A DNA stretch of 64,000 nt. It comes from Blasia pusilla. Lineage: Eukaryota; Marchantiophyta; Marchantiopsida; Blasiales. Every line of letters begins with the position of its first letter. Position 1 is the first letter of the stretch. The position numbers were made by a program, and so were the translations under genes. Below the pieces are notes generated by a model that saw nothing but the letters and a program-made list of their open reading frames with translations, had not been told where the DNA came from and searched no databases. Location of the stretch: contig CM114274.1 in the NCBI GenBank assembly GCA_050084515.1, positions 17,174,001-17,238,000 of the forward strand, given 5' to 3'. Below are positions 61,171 through 64,000 of the stretch, piece after piece.

Positions 61171-62640
61171 CTCACCCCTGTGTAGAGGTTGATGCCCTCA
61201 TCAACGCAAACCTTCTAATGTCAAGTTTTTTGGGAAGTCGATCCGTTGACATCAGATTGCGTTTTGGTACCTAACTTGCAATTCCTCTTTTGGCTTAAGT
61301 CATAGGTTTTTTCATTCACCACTTATAATTATTGAGCTTCTCCTCCTTGATAAGCCTAGATCAGTTCACTTCAACTATCTAATCAAACCTATCAAATAAG
61401 CCAACTAAGTCTGCTACCTAAGTCTTCACACGCTCACAACACGTAAACATCCCACTTGTTTACAAGATCCACAAGTCATACTAATTTTGGGTCGATCTCA
61501 TGTTTAAATTAGGCATGTCACTAAGTTCACTTATGATATCATGAGTAAGGTCACCCCAAGCCCCAAGATATAGTGATCTACCTCGTCAACGATACCGCAA
61601 GCTCAAGTGTAAGTCACCCAACACATGGTCATATTCTAGGTGCTTATCCAAATACAAGCTCTTACCTTAAATACTCCTTGTCTCTCCTCTTGACTTACAT
61701 CCTAAGCATATGAAGAACTAATCATTGCCATGCACTACCAAAGACAAATTGCAATGAACCACTAACATCAAATTTCTAAATCCATGCATTCCATTATTGC
61801 AAAAATAGCATGTTTAAGATACAACGGCAATTGGCCTATGCTTCTCATAGTCATAAGTTATGTCCCTAGCTACTCCATGTACTAACGCATGTGCTTTTAC
61901 AACCTCCCCTTGAATTCTTGTAACACCTCTTGCGCATGTTCAAAATCTTCCTTAGCAATCCAAGTCCCCTCTTTCACATGGTCGCTCTTCCATTTGACCA
62001 AGTACTCATACTTATCATCCCTACGTCTCTAACGTAAAATGATCTCCATCTCCATCTCGAACTCCAATTCCTCATTGATGCTCACCGATTGTGGTCTCAA
62101 TACTTGTGTGCTTGGAATGCACATTATTTCGAAGAGACTTCTTCAATAATGATATATGGAAAGTCGAGTGAATCTTGAACTCCAATTTATATAAAATTCT
62201 CAAATTGGTTTTCCTTGATACATACAATCCAACATACTTGGTAGATAGCTTCACGAACAACTCTTTTTGGAAGAGTGAGGTTCTTCCCACTCAACCACAC
62301 TTGCTCCCCTACTTGGAAACTCACTTGGCATCGACTCTTGTTAGCACGCTTAACATACCTTAGTCAAGCCTTTGCAAGATTCCTCCTTGTCCGCTCCTCT
62401 CATTCTCACATCTCTACTAAGAAACTTTTTGCCATTGCTTTTCGGGGTTGTAATGATGTAGTACCCTTCGAAAAGGCCAAGTCAAGAGGCCCTTTTGGCT
62501 TACCTCCATATGCCAAAAGAAACGGAGATTCTATAATTGAAAAATATTTGGACAAGTTGTAATCTTAATTTGCTTTACTTAGCCCCTTTCGGTTGCAACA
62601 AACCACTATGAACTACTCCTACTCATGAAAAGTCCATCTG
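61171..62640 (-). pseudogene. Chromovirus integrase and chromodomain (copy 2)
   Basis: On the minus strand integrase pieces occur near 62530-62440 (ESPFLLAYGGKPKGPLDLAF) and at 62290-62072 (KLSTKYVGLYV, YKLEFKIHSTFHISLLKK). These precede a well-kept chromodomain at about 62030-61890 (KYEYLVKWKSDHVKEGTW, IAKEDFEHAQEVLQEFKGRL). Untranslated sequence then leads to the polypurine tract and LTR, aligning with 9300-9945 of copy 1. Stops and shifts make it inactive. The chromodomain is more complete than in copy 1. Confidence 0.82.
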
Positions 62641-63570
62641 CAGTCGGTAGCTAAGCCTCTTACGTTCGTACGTTACATGTCTTCTTTCTCGCTCCAACAT
62701 TCCTGCAATGGCCTAGTCACTAGCATCAATGGGCACCTCGTAAGGTTTGTTAAAATTTGATAGCTCCAACACAGGCTCCTAAAAAAAATTATCCTTAATT
62801 AACTCGATGGAGCAAATCAATCCCTTCTTGGGTCCATGTCACGTTGGTAAACTTTGCGTCCGCTCTACAAGAATTCTCACAATTCCTTAAAGGTTTCTCA
62901 CCTTGGTTCGGTAGAATGGAAGACCTCCAATAATACCTTTACCTCTATCCATATTGATTACTTTTGTACCGACCATATGACCCGAGAACTCGGTCTTGCT
63001 CGACTTGAATTTACCCTTCACAACAATCACATGTAGCATCTTCATCTTACATTTCAACAATACCGACTTCAAGTATCAAGCGTCCCTCTAGCTAATGACT
63101 TCGAATAGATAAGTGTGTCATCCCTATGGATGATCACATGCTCATCTGTCTCCTTATGAAAGATGAAGCTCACTAACTCCTTCTTCATAAGAAGGAGTTA
63201 GTGAGCCAATCTCACGTGCGATTGCTTGCCTTTCACTAAGACGCTCAACATCAATGATCTTCGCCTCAGCTCCACCTCATATGCGACCAGAAATGTGTCT
63301 CCCAAGACTCTTTTGATCCCATCCATACCCGCAACACATAGTGAAGTTCTCCTTCAACTCGAATATTCCACATCCAAAGGTTAAGTTCAAAGCTAAGTTT
63401 GAGGTCCAATGAGATTTGCCTCTAGCACATCCCACTCTATTAGGCTCTTCTTCTTGGATGGTGAATAAACCAAACTTCGTCATGTTCCTCAGACTCAAGA
63501 AGAAGTACAAAGCATCTGTATCAACAAGCAACATCGTATCACAATTAGAAATCTTGGATCTTAAGTACAT
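62641..63570 (-). pseudogene. Chromovirus protease, RT and RNase H remnants (copy 2)
   Basis: From 63570 downward, LLVDTDALYFFLSLRNMTKF is the protease active-site region, with the usual D-T-G changed to D-T-D. LALNLTFGCGIFELKENFT follows in the same frame. RT pieces appear at 63070-62890 (KGKFKSSKTEFSGHMVG, INMDRGKGIIGGLPF, RT palm/connection side). RNase H appears near 62760-62650 (EPVLELSNFNKPYEVPIDA and VTYERKRLS). The YxDD-containing part of RT is deleted or unrecognisable near 63100-63250, where a perfect hairpin lies. Confidence 0.75.
63168..63206. repeat. Perfect 18-bp hairpin, 3-nt loop, in RT remnant
   Basis: Arms 63168-63185 (GCTCACTAACTCCTTCTT) and 63189-63206 are exact reverse complements with loop CAT. 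It lies within the damaged RT region of the chromovirus copy. Confidence 0.9.
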
Positions 63571-63596
63571 AAGTTTAGATGTCCTCTTGCTTTCTT

Positions 63597-64000
63597 GTCA
63601 TCACCATACGGATTATGTCATAGAGTTTAGTGTCCTAGTAGAGACCATACCTTAGGTAGGGCTGTAGTGTCTAGGTAGAGATGCGGTTTCATACATAGGA
63701 TTGGGGGTTACTCTGTTGAGGATGACTTTTCCAGTAGGGCCCACTCTTAGGTTGGAGTATATAGTGTGGAGTGCACTCAAAGAATAGTAAGTTCTTTGAG
63801 TTGAGCCTGTTGCATTGGGAGTTAGCCTTGGTAGTGAGTACAGCTCTTGGCTATGGTAGTTCTCGCAAACTTTGACCTGGATTGTGCCATCGTGGAGTGG
63901 GTTTGGCTCGATTGTATATGATTCTAAACATATTTTATGACAATAGGTCTTTCACGGATTTCACTCAAAGAACTGGAGTAGATCGATGGTAGCTTCGATT
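63597..64000 (+). repeat. Third LTR copy of the methyltransferase gypsy family
   Basis: From TGTCATCACC the sequence aligns with 44435-44840 and 53331-53696, including the TATA and inverted-repeat pair near 63754-63800. It runs off the window end, so solo LTR versus full element cannot be decided. Like the 5' LTR it lacks the 103-bp head segment. It abuts the protease remnant of the minus-strand chromovirus. Confidence 0.8.

Noticed and set aside
62175-62562. + strand frames at the chromovirus integrase
   Set aside because: Antisense to integrase pieces that are recognisable on the minus strand.

Overview
The window reads as nuclear DNA of a land plant with a large, transposon-rich genome. 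Two single-exon plant genes are recognisable: a trihelix (SIP1-type) transcription factor at 3872-4990 (-) and a short ARGOS/OSR organ-size protein at 20673-20873 (-). Most of the rest is decayed transposable elements of at least six kinds. The species cannot be fixed from the sequence. A non-flowering vascular plant is a reasonable guess, mainly because of the unusual retroelement at 44-54 kb, but that is inference.

The most interesting object is a Ty3/gypsy LTR retrotransposon at 44428-53822 (+). Its domain order is gag (two zinc knuckles) - aspartic protease - C5 cytosine DNA methyltransferase - reverse transcriptase - RNase H - integrase - PHD finger. The methyltransferase (about 48731-49690) sits between protease and RT. 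It shows motif I (LDLFGG), the motif IV catalytic Pro-Cys, motif VI (ENL), a DNMT3-like motif VIII and motifs IX-X. The integrase ends in a PHD finger rather than the chromodomain found in the other gypsy family of this window. This copy is dead (stops, frameshifts, damaged protease and integrase), but relatives are present: an integrase-PHD remnant at 12181-12860 (-), a gag remnant at about 34750-35640 (-) and a further LTR at 63597-64000 (+).

Layout: 1-8 kb holds Helitron-like end repeats, a hairpin, the trihelix gene with a CpG-rich 5' region, and unassigned DNA. 8-10.6 kb is a chromodomain gypsy remnant (+) with its LTR. 11.1-15 kb holds LTRs and the integrase-PHD remnant. 15.5-16.4 kb holds a Ty1/copia fragment. 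16.4-24.4 kb contains the OSR gene in otherwise unassigned sequence. 24.4-28.7 kb is a Helitron Rep/helicase pseudogene (-). 28.8-37.4 kb holds minisatellites and the gag remnant.

From 38044 to 60876 lies one 22.8-kb CACTA (En/Spm) transposon with related CACTA-type ends, ATGACT-rich subterminal repeats and an AAT/AAT target-site duplication. It carries a TNP2-type transposase pseudogene (-), an uninterrupted 443-codon non-LTR reverse-transcriptase ORF next to its right end, a (GA)87 microsatellite, and the methyltransferase retrotransposon inserted into it. The CACTA element itself sits in the LTR of a minus-strand chromodomain gypsy element (37.4-38.04 kb plus 60.88-63.59 kb). The homologous + copy at about 10181 shows the uninterrupted site. 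Insertion order is therefore chromodomain gypsy, then CACTA, then methyltransferase gypsy.
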